DNA of 64,000 nt from JALYGY01 sp963800975 (GCA_963800975.1 CAWDDB010000005.1:1-64000), one strand, 5' to 3'; positions 27,682-35,745 are shown, counted from the first letter of the stretch. Notes: generated by a model from the sequence alone, not told the origin. A program made the numbers and translations.

Positions 27682-28641
27682 CTAGTCTTGCCGGCCTTCG
27701 ACGATCGTGTAGGTGGGGCGTCCTTGCCGGGCCCAGGCGACCACGTTCTGTGCGGCCTTGGTGCGCGACTCCTCCTTCGCCTCCAGCGAGTAGTAGGCTG
27801 CGTGCGGGCTCAGCACGACGTTAGGGTTCTGCAGGAGCGGGTGATCCCGCGGCGGGGGCTCCTGCGGCAGAACGTCGATCGCGGCCCCAGCCAGCGGTCC
27901 CTCCTCGGTGGCCCAGAGCAGGTCGTCTAGCTCTACCAGGGCGCCGCGAGCTGTGTTTACCAGGTAGGCGCCCTCGGGCATCCGCCCGAGCAGGGCGCGG
28001 TCCACCATCCCCCGGGTCTCCTGCGTGAGCGGGGTATGCAACGAGACCAGGATGCTTTCGGAGAACGTCTCCTCGAGGCCAGCCCGCTCGACGCCCTCAG
28101 GCCAGTCGTCCTCGCCAAGGTACGGGTCGCAGCCCAGCGTCGTGCCGAACCACGGGCTGGCCCGACGCGCGAAGGTGCCTCCGATGCGCCCGACCCCAAC
28201 CACGCCCAGGGTCCGATCCCCTAGCCTGTGCAACGGACCCGTGGAGTCGGCTTGCCAACGGCCTGCCCTTACACCCTGGTCGAATTGGGGCAGGTGCCTC
28301 AACAGGGACAGGGACATGGCAAGGGCGTGCGCCGCCACCTCTTCCGTGCAGTAGTCTGGGACGTTGGAGACCCACACCCCGCGCTCGCGGGCGGCCCCGA
28401 TGTCCACGACGTCGTAGCCGACGCCGTAGCGGCTGATCATGCGCAACTCGGGCAAGCCGTCCATGACCTTGGCGGTGATCGGGACGAAACGCGTCAGCAG
28501 CGCCGCGGCTCCGCGCCCGGCCTCGACTACGTCATCTTCGGTGCGGCACCGGGCCACCGCCACCTCCATCCCGGCACCCTCCAGGATACGCCGCTCTATA
28601 TCCAGGTCCCCGCGGTCGTGGTCCGCTATGAGCACCTTCAA
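27682..28641 (-). CDS. D-2-hydroxyacid dehydrogenase (CtBP-like)
   Basis: 319 residues; TTG start 28639-28641 behind GGGGGAGGGTGG. NAD-dependent D-isomer 2-hydroxyacid dehydrogenase: SRYGVGYDVVDIGAARERGV, the NAD loop LGVVGVGRIGGTFARRA, catalytic Arg in NTARGALVELDDL, Glu in LPQEPP and His in VVLSPHAAYYSLEAKEE. It is most like the C-terminal-binding-protein branch. Substrate unknown; an oxo- or hydroxyacid from the neighbouring catabolic genes is plausible. Convergent with the proline dehydrogenase gene. Confidence 0.88.
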   Translation of the reverse strand: MKVLIADHDRGDLDIERRILEGAGMEVAVARCRTEDDVVEAGRGAAALLTRFVPITAKVMDGLPELRMISRYGVGYDVVDIGAARERGVWVSNVPDYCTEEVAAHALAMSLSLLRHLPQFDQGVRAGRWQADSTGPLHRLGDRTLGVVGVGRIGGTFARRASPWFGTTLGCDPYLGEDDWPEGVERAGLEETFSESILVSLHTPLTQETRGMVDRALLGRMPEGAYLVNTARGALVELDDLLWATEEGPLAGAAIDVLPQEPPPRDHPLLQNPNVVLSPHAAYYSLEAKEESRTKAAQNVVAWARQGRPTYTIVEGRQD

Positions 28642-29064
28642 GTTCCACCCTCCCCCGTGCCAAAGCGTCGAAGCTCTCTCGAGGTCTTTACCCGCAACGC
28701 GGCAACTCCAACGCCGATGCCCGAGCGCGTCGGATCGACCCCGCCTCCGATCGGCGAGTCACTACATCTACCATGCCGAAAGGCTAGGGCATGCTTCGTT
28801 GTTCGAACTTTGGGAGGGCCGCCTTATCAGGGGCACATGATTATCCTCGGCGTCGACACTCCCGCAATCAACGTGGGCGGAATCCGGCCGCCGGTCGTGG
28901 CCGCACCTGTCGATGCCCGTTGGACGTCGGAGATGAGTAGTCTGCCCAAACCTAATAGTCAGACCTGGTGCGACGCTCTTGATTGTGGACGCAGAAGAGA
29001 CTCTCCCGGCTCCCGCTGCTTAGCTAGGGTGGGCATACGGCACGTAGTTGCCCCGCCAGGGCGA
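28642..29064. other. intergenic stretch
   Basis: No supportable gene. 28777-28836 resembles 12325-12381. Both lie upstream (85-140 bp) of a minus-strand gene. No clear terminator for the hydrolase gene at 29065 was found. Confidence 0.4.
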
Positions 29065-30336
29065 CTACTGACCCAAGTTCAGCGCGGGCTTACCCAGCGC
29101 CTCGGCGAGGGCCCTGAAGACCCGGTCCGCAGGATCGTCGCAGGGGATGCCCCGCGGTCCGTCCGTCATGGTCGGCTTGTCAGGCGGGCAGTCGCCAGAG
29201 GAGATGTCGCTATTGACCGCCACTGCCACCGTGGCGTCGAGGTCCGGATGATAGAAAAGGTAGGTGTTGTAACCGGGTAGCTCACCATTGTGACCGATCC
29301 ACCCATTATCGTTCGCGAGCCCGATGCCGTAGCCCAGCTTGCCGTTGAACGGCGGCTGGTTGAGCGGCGACAGGTCATTAACGAACGAGTCGAGCCGCGC
29401 GGCCTGCTGGTCGGGCGGGAGCAGGCCCTCTCCGGTTCCCAGCGCCCGCCCGTAGACCAGCAGGTCCTCAACCGTCGAGATCATCGCGCCGGCCGTCCAC
29501 GCCCAAGAGGGGTTCCAGTTGGTAGTATCGGCGGGCTCCCCGTCGGCTTGGCCCTGGAGGGTGTACCCCTGCGCGTGCGGAAGGGGAAGGGATGAGTCCG
29601 CGGCGTCGGGGAACGAGGTCCCCTGGAGACCGAGCGGCTCGATGATCTGCTCGCGATACAGCTCGCCGATCGGTTGGCCGGTAACCTGCTCAAGGACGAG
29701 ACCGAGCAGCACCGTGTTCGTGTTGGAGTAGTGAAATTCGGTACCGGGATCGAACAGTGGGGAATCCTTGATGCCTACTTGCGCCAGCTTTTCGGGCTTC
29801 CAACTCCGCGTCGGGTCGGCGAAAGCCTCCTTCCCCCACTTCTCGTTCTCCGTGTAGCTGGCGATCCCGCTGGTCATGTTCGCCATCTGCCGCAGCGTGA
29901 TCTCATTCCCGTTGGGTACGCCCTCGACGTATTGGTCGATCGTGTCGTCGAGCGAGAGGAGTCCCTCGGCCTCGGCCTGCAGGAGCAGGGTGCCGGTGAA
30001 GGTCTTGGTGACGCTGCCGATTCGGAGGTGCATCTCGGGCGTCATCGGCTCCTCGGAAGTGCGGTCCGCCACCCCCAGGACGCCTATCCACGTGTACTCG
30101 GGGGACTGCACCGCGGCCACCACCCCCGGCGCGCCACTCTCTTGGAAAGACTTCTTCAACGCCTCGTCGAGGGCAGCCTCGGGTGCTTGCTCGCCACCTC
30201 CGGCGGAGGTTGTATCCGCGGCGGACTCTTCTTGGCTGCTATCCCCCCCGCCACAGCTACTCACCAGCACAGCGGCCAAGGCGGTCACGACAAGCACCAG
30301 CATCTGGTTCTTGTGCTTACCGCATGCGAAGGACAT
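29065..30336 (-). CDS. serine beta-lactamase-like hydrolase, lipoprotein
   Basis: 423 residues; ATG 30334-30336 behind AAGGGGTGAG. Lipoprotein signal (LVVTALAAVLVSSC) with a short Gly/Ser/Glu linker. The beta-lactamase/D-Ala-D-Ala carboxypeptidase (class C-like) fold has SxxK as SVTK in RIGSVTKTFTGTLLLQ, YxN as YSN in FHYSNTNTVLLGLVLEQ, and HNG in GWIGHNGELPGY. It acts outside the membrane on peptidoglycan peptides or small esters. A copy of the dispersed element lies 70 bp upstream, the closest such spacing in the window. Confidence 0.88.
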   Translation of the reverse strand: MSFACGKHKNQMLVLVVTALAAVLVSSCGGGDSSQEESAADTTSAGGGEQAPEAALDEALKKSFQESGAPGVVAAVQSPEYTWIGVLGVADRTSEEPMTPEMHLRIGSVTKTFTGTLLLQAEAEGLLSLDDTIDQYVEGVPNGNEITLRQMANMTSGIASYTENEKWGKEAFADPTRSWKPEKLAQVGIKDSPLFDPGTEFHYSNTNTVLLGLVLEQVTGQPIGELYREQIIEPLGLQGTSFPDAADSSLPLPHAQGYTLQGQADGEPADTTNWNPSWAWTAGAMISTVEDLLVYGRALGTGEGLLPPDQQAARLDSFVNDLSPLNQPPFNGKLGYGIGLANDNGWIGHNGELPGYNTYLFYHPDLDATVAVAVNSDISSGDCPPDKPTMTDGPRGIPCDDPADRVFRALAEALGKPALNLGQ

Positions 30337-30405
30337 CTCACCCCTTCCCGTGGACCATCGGTATGTTGTCACCGCGCGAACTCAGGCGCTACCTTCGTGC
30401 CCGAG

Positions 30406-30445
30406 TTTCCGAGAACCCTCCTCCCCCGAAGGTGGGTGAATAGGG
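30406..30445 (+). repeat. dispersed TCCGAGAAC...GGTGAATAGGG element
   Basis: TTTCCGAGAAC, a CCCTCC/GGTGGG imperfect hairpin, then GGTGGGTGAATAGGG. It lies between the terminator at 30456 and the lipoprotein hydrolase gene starting at 30336. Confidence 0.72.
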
Positions 30446-30455
30446 CAAGAGAGCA

Positions 30456-30488
30456 GGGCCGGAGCTCCCGCGATGGAAGCCCCGGCCC
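30456..30488 (-). terminator. intrinsic terminator
   Basis: 10-bp stem GGGCCGGAGC/GCCCCGGCCC with one mismatch, followed on the minus strand by CTGCTCTCTTGCCC. It belongs to the truncated secreted-protein gene at 30500-30620. Confidence 0.65.
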
Positions 30489-30499
30489 GGGTACTACGG

Positions 30500-30620
30500 C
30501 GCTGGCGGCTAGGGCCATGCTTCCCGCCCCGACCACAAGCGCCAGCGTAAATACTGCTCCCCAGAAAAGGGCGGCCCCCTTAGCCAACCACAGTGCTCGT
30601 GCCGCTACGCTTCTGATCAT
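30500..30620 (-). pseudogene. secreted MIRSVA-family protein, signal peptide only
   Basis: ATG 30618-30620 opens MIRSVAARALWLAKGAALFW and a hydrophobic helix ending in GAGSMALAA, the same leader as the intact secreted protein at 38904-39551. The body (about 170 residues) is gone. Within ten codons of the cleavage site the DNA becomes the terminator hairpin at 30456-30488 and the dispersed element, so the gene was deleted almost exactly between leader and terminator. Confidence 0.7.
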
Positions 30621-30674
30621 GCTCCCTCTACTCCCTCTTGCACTGCTCGGTCTTTACAAGATTAGCCTGGGCCA

Positions 30675-30947
30675 CTACACGTTGCCGCTAACCTTCTCGG
30701 AGGAGGAACCCTTCTTCTCGGTGCCCTTGTCGCCGGACTCGCCGTTCTTGGTGGCGGTTTCGGCTTTCGTAGCGCCCCTGTAGTCCGTCGAGTAGAATCC
30801 CGACCCCTTAAACGAGATGTTCACCGGTTGCATAACCTTCCGGACCGGAGCGCCGCACTCGACGCACGAGGCCAGGGGGTCGTCAAAGAACTTCTGCGTC
30901 ACGTCGAAGACGTGCACGTTCTCGCACTCGTACTCGTAGATCGGCAT
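30675..30947 (-). CDS. FmdB-type zinc ribbon protein, one cysteine pair incomplete
   Basis: 90 residues; ATG 30945-30947. MPIYEYECENVHVFDVTQKF and LASCVECGAPVRKVMQPVNI, then SFKGSGFYSTDYR, match the FmdB/CxxC_CXXC regulatory-protein family. The second CxxC (CVEC) is intact, but the first pair has only one Cys (ECENV instead of CxxC), so zinc binding is doubtful. A Lys/Glu/Ser-rich tail follows. A conserved -10 region lies 90 nt upstream at 31034-31049. Function unknown. Confidence 0.88.
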   Translation of the reverse strand: MPIYEYECENVHVFDVTQKFFDDPLASCVECGAPVRKVMQPVNISFKGSGFYSTDYRGATKAETATKNGESGDKGTEKKGSSSEKVSGNV

Positions 30948-31033
30948 GCGGCCTCCTGCCCCAAGTATCTATCCGGCACCACAACACGAGGAGTGGACCG
31001 AGGAAGGGAGGTACGAAGTTCCTACCCCGTTAT

Positions 31034-31049
31034 GTAACAAGTATAACAT
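31034..31049 (-). promoter_or_regulatory. probable promoter of fmdB-like gene
   Basis: GTAACAAGTATAACAT reads ATGTTATACTTGTTAC towards the gene, with -10 TATACT. It is identical except for one base to the sequence at 988-1003 upstream of the CsbD gene. Confidence 0.5.
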
Positions 31050-31073
31050 AAAAAGTCCGTGCATAATGCGGTT

Positions 31074-31181
31074 ATGGGACCGGTAGAGATATTGCTAGGC
31101 CTCGTCGTCTTGGGCCTGGTGGCCTACGTGGCGGTTGGTGGTCCGTCCACGCCGCTAGGCTTCGCTCCGTGGGTGCCGTAA
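31074..31181 (+). CDS. 35-residue single-pass membrane peptide
   Basis: ATG 31074-31076; MGPVEILLGLVVLGLVAYVA followed by a short Pro/Gly tail ending WVP. One clear membrane helix. It is divergent from the FmdB-like gene. No ribosome binding site is visible; an AT-rich block immediately upstream could serve as a promoter. Small size makes this uncertain. Confidence 0.35.
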   Translation: MGPVEILLGLVVLGLVAYVAVGGPSTPLGFAPWVP

Positions 31182-31209
31182 GGGCATGGCAACGTTCTGG
31201 CGTTGGGTG

Positions 31210-31353
31210 CTAGCCGAGCCTTGGGCGGTCGTCCCACTTCCCGTGCCAGCTCGCGCTTTCCTCCGCGTGACGACGTAGCCGCCTGTCCAGTACGCTGGCC
31301 TGTAGGTTCATCTGTCGCAGGCGCTCGTCCATGGTCCGCGAGGATTGGCTCAT
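31210..31353 (-). CDS. small basic helical protein
   Basis: 47 residues from ATG 31351-31353, with GGAGGGGG upstream: MSQSSRTMDERLRQMNLQAS, then VLDRRLRRHAEESASWHGKW. Strongly helical and charged. The frame is open further upstream, so the start is uncertain. No family recognised. Confidence 0.4.
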   Translation of the reverse strand: MSQSSRTMDERLRQMNLQASVLDRRLRRHAEESASWHGKWDDRPRLG

Positions 31354-31405
31354 CAGCCGCGAGCGCCCCCTCCATCGGACCCGTTCTGCCCGCCCCTCAG
31401 CCGAC

Positions 31406-31756
31406 CTAGTACGATCTCGGACCGACACGCGTCCTCCTGCTCTCTACCTTCTGACCCTTCCTGGCACCATCCACACCGGTCTGGGTGATGACGTGGTGCC
31501 AGTCCCCCCTGGCGTATCGCGCCCTCTCGTCCCACTCGATGGCGCCCTCGTACGCCAGATCCTGAACGGCGTCGTAGAAGCGTAGACGGTTCGGGCTGAG
31601 GCCGATGCGCTCCCCCGCACCTTCCAGGGGCAGGTGGGTTCCAGGCCTCAGCGTCTGCGCCCCGTGGCGTTCGGCGTGTATATCTTGGGCGGCCCGGAGC
31701 AGCGCCCGCCCGTCTTCGGCCGTGCTATGCATCGCGTGGGTCTTGGTGGTTTGCAT
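31406..31756 (-). CDS. hypothetical protein
   Basis: 116 residues; ATG 31754-31756 with GAGAGGGAC upstream. The middle part, IGLSPNRLRFYDAVQDLAYE followed by GAIEWDERARYARGDW, resembles a small winged-helix-like or ligand-binding module. The C-terminal 25 residues are basic. No known domain. It lies 60 bp downstream of the 114-residue gene at 31817-32161 and is likely co-transcribed with it. Confidence 0.6.
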   Translation of the reverse strand: MQTTKTHAMHSTAEDGRALLRAAQDIHAERHGAQTLRPGTHLPLEGAGERIGLSPNRLRFYDAVQDLAYEGAIEWDERARYARGDWHHVITQTGVDGARKGQKVESRRTRVGPRSY

Positions 31757-31816
31757 CTTTGTCCCTCTCGTTCGTTGCGGCAGCTTGCCATCGATGACGA
31801 GCTGCCGTTCGCCGCC

Positions 31817-32161
31817 CTAGCGCTTGCCCGCTTCGGCGAAACGCCTGGGAACCTCGGGGTCGGAGGCTAACCATTGCGGCTGCACCGCGATGTTGCCTAT
31901 GGCAAAGTACGCCTCCTGCTCGCGGGCGCAAGGTCCGCAGAAGGGTATGCCCCAGATCTCCGTCACCGCCTGGTGGGGGCAGGGGTGGTCCGTCTTGCTT
32001 CGCACTTGACACGGCCCCAGCTTCGTCGCCGCCACTTTCAAGGTGATCCCCTGCCCTCGACGTGGTCCGGCATACTCCCTTGCTCCAGTCCACATGTTGC
32101 TCCAGTCAGCAGTCAGATCCACCATCGCGGATCGCGGACGGTACCGTGAGAACCGGCCCAT
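31817..32161 (-). CDS. hypothetical Cys-rich protein
   Basis: 114 residues; ATG 32159-32161 behind AGGAGATGACG. Four cysteines and a histidine in CQVRSKTDHPCPHQAV and FCGPCARE could form a zinc site around residues 50-80. The surrounding sequence is compact (AYFAIGNIAVQPQWLASDPE). Not a recognised family. First gene of a probable pair with the gene at 31406. An AT-rich promoter region (CTATAATCATTTTGTAATC on the minus strand) lies about 60 nt upstream. Confidence 0.6.
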   Translation of the reverse strand: MGRFSRYRPRSAMVDLTADWSNMWTGAREYAGPRRGQGITLKVAATKLGPCQVRSKTDHPCPHQAVTEIWGIPFCGPCAREQEAYFAIGNIAVQPQWLASDPEVPRRFAEAGKR

Positions 32162-32375
32162 GACGTCATCTCCTATCCTAATCTACGCTGGATATTAGCT
32201 ACACAGATTACAAAATGATTATAGCACGTTATTGCCGCCAAGGTCGCCTGATGCAGGGTTCGGCACCGCAATACTCGTACAACAATACGGGCCGAGATCC
32301 CGCAGGACCCAAGCCATATCGGCGATGGCTAAGCGCCCGGCTCGTCCGCGCTCCACCGCTCGAGCGCGGCCTCGC

Positions 32376-32627
32376 TCACCTAGCTTGGTCTCGCTTATCA
32401 CTGTGGCGCTCCTCGGTCCGCTCCCTAGGCAAGTCCTCCTGCCACTCCTGCGCCCTCTCGTCGCGGTGCGCCCCCTCGCGCAGCTCCCCGAGTTGCCTAC
32501 CAGCCTCGGTGTCGCGAATGGCCTCGAACGCCACCTCGAACGGTTCCCCGGTCCGCTCGGCGCGGGCACTCGCCTGCCTCGACAGAACCTCCTCCGCCAT
32601 GCCAGACACTTTTTGTTCGGATCGCAT
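32376..32627 (-). CDS. small acidic hypothetical protein
   Basis: 83 residues; ATG 32625-32627 behind GAGGAG, starting 5 bp after the stop of the upstream gene at 32632, so translationally coupled. MRSEQKVSGMAEEVLSRQAS, then GEPFEVAFEAIRDTEAGRQL and a charged C-terminal tail. Entirely hydrophilic and helical. No recognised domain. Confidence 0.6.
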   Translation of the reverse strand: MRSEQKVSGMAEEVLSRQASARAERTGEPFEVAFEAIRDTEAGRQLGELREGAHRDERAQEWQEDLPRERTEERHSDKRDQAR

Positions 32628-32631
32628 GGGC

Positions 32632-32982
32632 TTACTCCTCATCGGCTCTCGTGATGTCGTTGTAGCGCCACGGCGAGCCTTCGGGATCAGCGGCCTCATC
32701 CCGCTTGTGCTGCTTTGCCCGCTCGTTGGCGTCGTAGAACCAGGGGTGGGTGAGCCTGTCCGGCAGACGGCCTACTCGCTCTTTGAGGTCCTCGAAGAAG
32801 GCGTCGCCGAGGTCGGCCGCGCACCGAGGACAGGCGGTTACGGTGCTGGTAGAGGTAAGGGTCACCTTCTCGCCGCAGTCGCACTCAACGGCGACGTAAG
32901 CCTTGTGCCACTCGTAGACCTTGCCAAAGGGCGTTTCTCTGCTCTCGTAGCGCGCTTCGACACGCTCGGTGACCTGCGTCAT
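32632..32982 (-). CDS. hypothetical zinc-ribbon protein
   Basis: 116 residues; ATG 32980-32982 preceded by GGGAAGGGG. VAVECDCGEKVTLTSTSTVT followed by ACPRCAADLG gives a CxC...CxxC zinc ribbon at about residues 34-55. An acidic helical second half contains HPWFYDANERAKQHKRDEAA. Operon with the 83-residue protein downstream. No catalytic motif; a nucleic-acid- or protein-binding role is only an inference. Confidence 0.65.
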   Translation of the reverse strand: MTQVTERVEARYESRETPFGKVYEWHKAYVAVECDCGEKVTLTSTSTVTACPRCAADLGDAFFEDLKERVGRLPDRLTHPWFYDANERAKQHKRDEAADPEGSPWRYNDITRADEE

Positions 32983-33427
32983 GGGGGTTTACCCCTTCCC
33001 GCCGCCCGGCGCATCCGGCGATGACCCACGAAAGACAGCATGATGTGGCCGTTACGTTACTTTTACATTGCTTACTCTACCATGGCGGCCCCGGTCCAAA
33101 CGGGCCAGGACCATACCAGGGTGCGGTCCCACCGCAAAAGAACAACACCATGCACATACATCGGCCGCAAAACGATAGTTGTGTGCAGCACACGCGACAG
33201 GGCGAGCCGAGTCCACCGGCAACGATTCATGGTCTGACTATCCCGGGTTGGGGCGGGGCCGGGGAGCTCCTCCAACAGTACGGGACGCCTGAAATGTCGG
33301 TACGTTCCGACAAACGGAAGCCCCCGGCTTCCTGTCTTCCGGCCGGGGGCTGACGCGGGCGGGAAGGGATGAAACCGCCCGAGGTCTCGACGGAGACCGT
33401 CTACTGGGGAGAGCAGGCGGGCGTCTT
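32983..33427. other. intergenic stretch with repeat and terminator
   Basis: No gene is supported. It contains the terminator at 33319-33351 and the sequence at 33082-33136, which is about 75% identical to 34851-34905 (both begin GGCGGCCCCGGTCCA and contain GGTCC/GGGT blocks). TGTGTGCAGCACAC at 33180-33193 is a palindromic core of unknown role. Confidence 0.45.
33319..33351 (-). terminator. intrinsic terminator of secreted-protein gene
   Basis: Perfect 10-bp stem AGCCCCCGGC/GCCGGGGGCT with a 13-nt loop, 77 bp past the stop at 33428. The minus-strand downstream sequence is only weakly T-rich. Confidence 0.6.
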
Positions 33428-34070
33428 TCAGCTCGGAGGAACCGCGCAGCGATATGCTATGCCGGACGTGAGGGGTGAGACAAAAATCTCACCGGTGTCG
33501 GGCCTTATGGTTACCGCCTGGCGGCCGCTGGCCGTGACATCCGAGAGCGCGATGCGCTCAAGGTCTGCGAAGTCTTGTCCTGAACGGTTGCGGAACGTTT
33601 GCAGTTCGGTGAAGGTGGCTAGCCGCCTGCCTTCATCGAGACAGTCCGCCTGGGCTTCACGCCAAGGCGCGGGGTTGCGCTGAGCAGTCTCGATGTAGAC
33701 CCCTTCGTGGAAGAGCGTCCCGCCGGGGCAGCCGAAGCTTCTTCCGTCCACGCTATCGGAGTTGAGGTTGGGCACCCTGGCATCGGAGCTGACCCTCATG
33801 GGGGCCTCGCCTTCCTGCACGCTGAGGGTAAGGGCTGTGTCGTCGGCCCCTAGGTGGTTATTGACTATCAGCATGGCCGAGCCCTGGACGTTGCTCGTTA
33901 GCCTCGTTAGGGCCGTGGCGGCGTTGGATTGGCCCAGGATGAAGTTGCCTCCGTTGGCACCCATCGCCACAGACGCCCCCCACCGTCAGGCCGACGACGA
34001 GGGCCAGCCCGACCACCGCCGAGGCGAATCTTCCTACCGCCATCGCCTTGCTTGCCGCGCTCCTCAACAT
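33428..34070 (-). pseudogene. secreted MIRSVA-family protein, frameshift in a C6 run
   Basis: ATG 34068-34070 behind GAGGAGGC: leader MLRSAASKAMAVGRFASAVV plus a hydrophobic helix. The frame breaks at a run of six C (33976-33981). With five it would continue as VGASVAMGANGGNFILGQSN, ALTRLTSNVQGSAMLIVNN and APMRVSSDARVPNLNSDSVD, the same body as the protein at 38904-39551. A Cys-containing C-terminal domain (FHEGVYIETAQRNPAPWREA) follows. Either slipped-strand inactivation or a sequencing error in the homopolymer. It would be a surface-exposed protein of unknown function. Confidence 0.78.
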
Positions 34071-34200
34071 GGTCACTCTGCCTCCTCTACTACGCTTCAC
34101 ACCACGGGAGCAGCGAGGCTTTCATCTACGTAGCTATGAGCCGCCTGATGGTAAGGAGATTGGCTCCCTCATGAGACTTTTCGGACAGTCTCTCCACGTG

Positions 34201-34217
34201 CTCGGGTGAATTTCAGG
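34201..34217 (+). repeat. partial copy of dispersed element
   Basis: CTCGGGTGAATTTCAGG. The right half matches the copy at 11899-11912 and the CTCGGGTGA core of 1851 and 40571. It overlaps the 3' end of the DoxX-like gene and lies 131 bp upstream of the secreted-protein gene. Confidence 0.45.
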
Positions 34218-34603
34218 AAGCACCGCTCACAGTTTGCGAGGCCAGTCCCAACACCAGCGTGGCCACGGCCAGCAGGAGGAACCCGACTGCCAGGCCGAAC
34301 TGCGGTGAATAGTCGCGTGCGCGCAGGTGGGTGATGATGGCACCGACGAAGAACAGGACGAGGCCGATAGCGGCGGCCGTCCCGATCAGCGGCACGCCGA
34401 TGAGGCCGACCAGCAGTCCGAGCGCGCCCGCCGTCTTGAGGGCGCCCAGCGTGGTCAGCCACGATTCCGGCACGCCTGCCCTGGCCATTCCGGGAAGGAT
34501 CGGCTTGAAGTGGGCGAGGGCGGCCACACCCGAGAAGGCGTTGGCGGCGATGGCCATCAGGGTGACAACGACGTAGGCGGTAAAGATAGCGAACTCCGAT
34601 CAT
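34213..34603 (-). pseudogene. DoxX-like membrane protein, frameshift at the start
   Basis: Four-helix DoxX-type membrane protein of about 125 residues: VVVTLMAIAANAFSGVAALA, LGALKTAGALGLLVGLIGVP and IGLVLFFVGAIITHLRARDY. The open frame has no start codon before Met at 34557. The natural start appears to be ATG 34601-34603, which needs one G removed from ATCGGAG to read MIEFAIFTAYVVVTL. DoxX family proteins are small membrane subunits linked to redox or detoxification. The single-base break resembles those in nearby genes. Confidence 0.7.
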
Positions 34604-35262
34604 TTCTTGATGTACCTTCGTGCAGGGACTATCCGACCACTCGCGTTCCGCGCGAAGCCGGTCTCCTCGTCGCCTCTTTCTCACATAGGCCGGGTTTCGC
34701 CCGTCACTACTACGATGACGCAACACGACGAAGGAACGTGACCTCGATCGTGGGCTCCACGGTCGCTCGCGGGAAGATCGTCGCAATCGACATCCTCGCC
34801 GACCCCGAACGCATCATCTACCCCCGCAGCACCTGAGGCTCCGCTGGCCTAGGCGGCCCCGGTCCAGACGGTCCAAACCACTACCGGGGTATGGGTCTAC
34901 CGATGGGGATCATGCGGAAGTTGCACTCCCTTTACGCTCTGGGGATGCGTGGCGCACAGGACCGGTCGTCTGCAGTCCTCCGAGTTGGCCTCCCGCTTCC
35001 CCTTCCCGCGGACACCCGGACCCCGGCGTTTCCGACGTTCTCGTGTCGGTGACGGATATCGTCCAAGATCCTGCAGCCTACGCTCTGCGCGGCTAAGCCG
35101 AGGCCGAAGGTGACGTGGCAGGTGCAGCTCACCCACCGCGTGGCGTCGGCCCTCAAGGCGCGCCAGGCCTCCCCCCTAAGATCTTGTCACTCCTACTCGT
35201 CGGGCGCCGTTTTCCAGCAGCAGCGCGCTGATGCGCAGCCCGATTGTGTTTGTATTTTGGCA
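34604..35262. other. mostly gene-free stretch
   Basis: Apart from the sigma-factor fragment at 34736-34836 no gene is supported. 34851-34905 repeats the sequence at 33082-33136. CTTTTTATC-like AT-rich patches are absent. Confidence 0.4.
34736..34836 (+). pseudogene. C-terminal fragment of ECF sigma factor (SnoaL-like end)
   Basis: A plus-strand frame reads VTSIVGSTVARGKIVAIDIL then ADPERI, and stops. This is the extreme C terminus of ECF sigma factors carrying a SnoaL-like domain (GGRIVAIDILADPERL type). Nothing upstream matches the rest of the protein, so only about 30 residues survive. Confidence 0.5.
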
Positions 35263-35745
35263 ACGATAAGGTTACGTAACCGTATCAAGGACGGCACCTA
35301 CGAGACCGAGCAAATCGTCATGGAACGCGGTCCCACTTACTACATAATGCGCGAATCTATCGCCACAAATTCGACTACCAATGCCCTACCAAGCGCCTCA
35401 CAAGAACCAGCGGCACAACTCGTAATTGCCCAGTCGCTCGCGTTTGTGCAAGAATTCTCAAGGCCGTTTGTTAGCGAGATGGGCTGGGTACGGGAGGAGC
35501 TCGACGCCGAGCGGGCCCGCCGGAAGTAGGCCGAGGAGCGGGTCGCGGCCCTGGAGCAGGAGCTCGAGGACCTGAGGGAGCAGCAGGGCGCTCCGGAGCC
35601 GGAGACCGCCGAGGAGGCCCCGGAATCCCCGGAGGATCCCGCCCCCACCCAAGCCAGCGGAGGCACTCAGGAAGCGCTCGGGCGTCGCAGGGCGAAGAGA
35701 GGCGAGGGTTCTTCAGACGACTGTTCGGGGGTAGGCGGGAGGTAG
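35263..35745 (+). pseudogene. HTH/coiled-coil protein with amber codon and frameshift
   Basis: Reads RLRNRIKDGTYETEQIVMER then GPTYYI, like the wing of an excisionase/MerR-type HTH. A linker and a coiled coil follow (WVREELDAERARRK, stop TAG at 35527-35529, then AEERVAALEQELEDLREQQG). A Pro/Glu-rich stretch follows, and by frameshift GFFRRLFGGRREV. In relatives the stop position is CAG, so it is one base from a sense codon. The 5' end including the first HTH helix is missing. This architecture is common in actinobacterial plasmid/phage-like DNA-binding proteins. The final RBS-like GGGAGGTAG serves the next gene. Confidence 0.6.

Noticed and set aside
33180..33193. tRNA or small RNA at the TGTGTGCAGCACAC palindrome
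   Set aside because: No cloverleaf or terminator around it; it is a short palindrome only.
34897..35156. Minus-strand frames of 74-79 codons
   Set aside because: Two overlapping frames without start signals or recognisable sequence.
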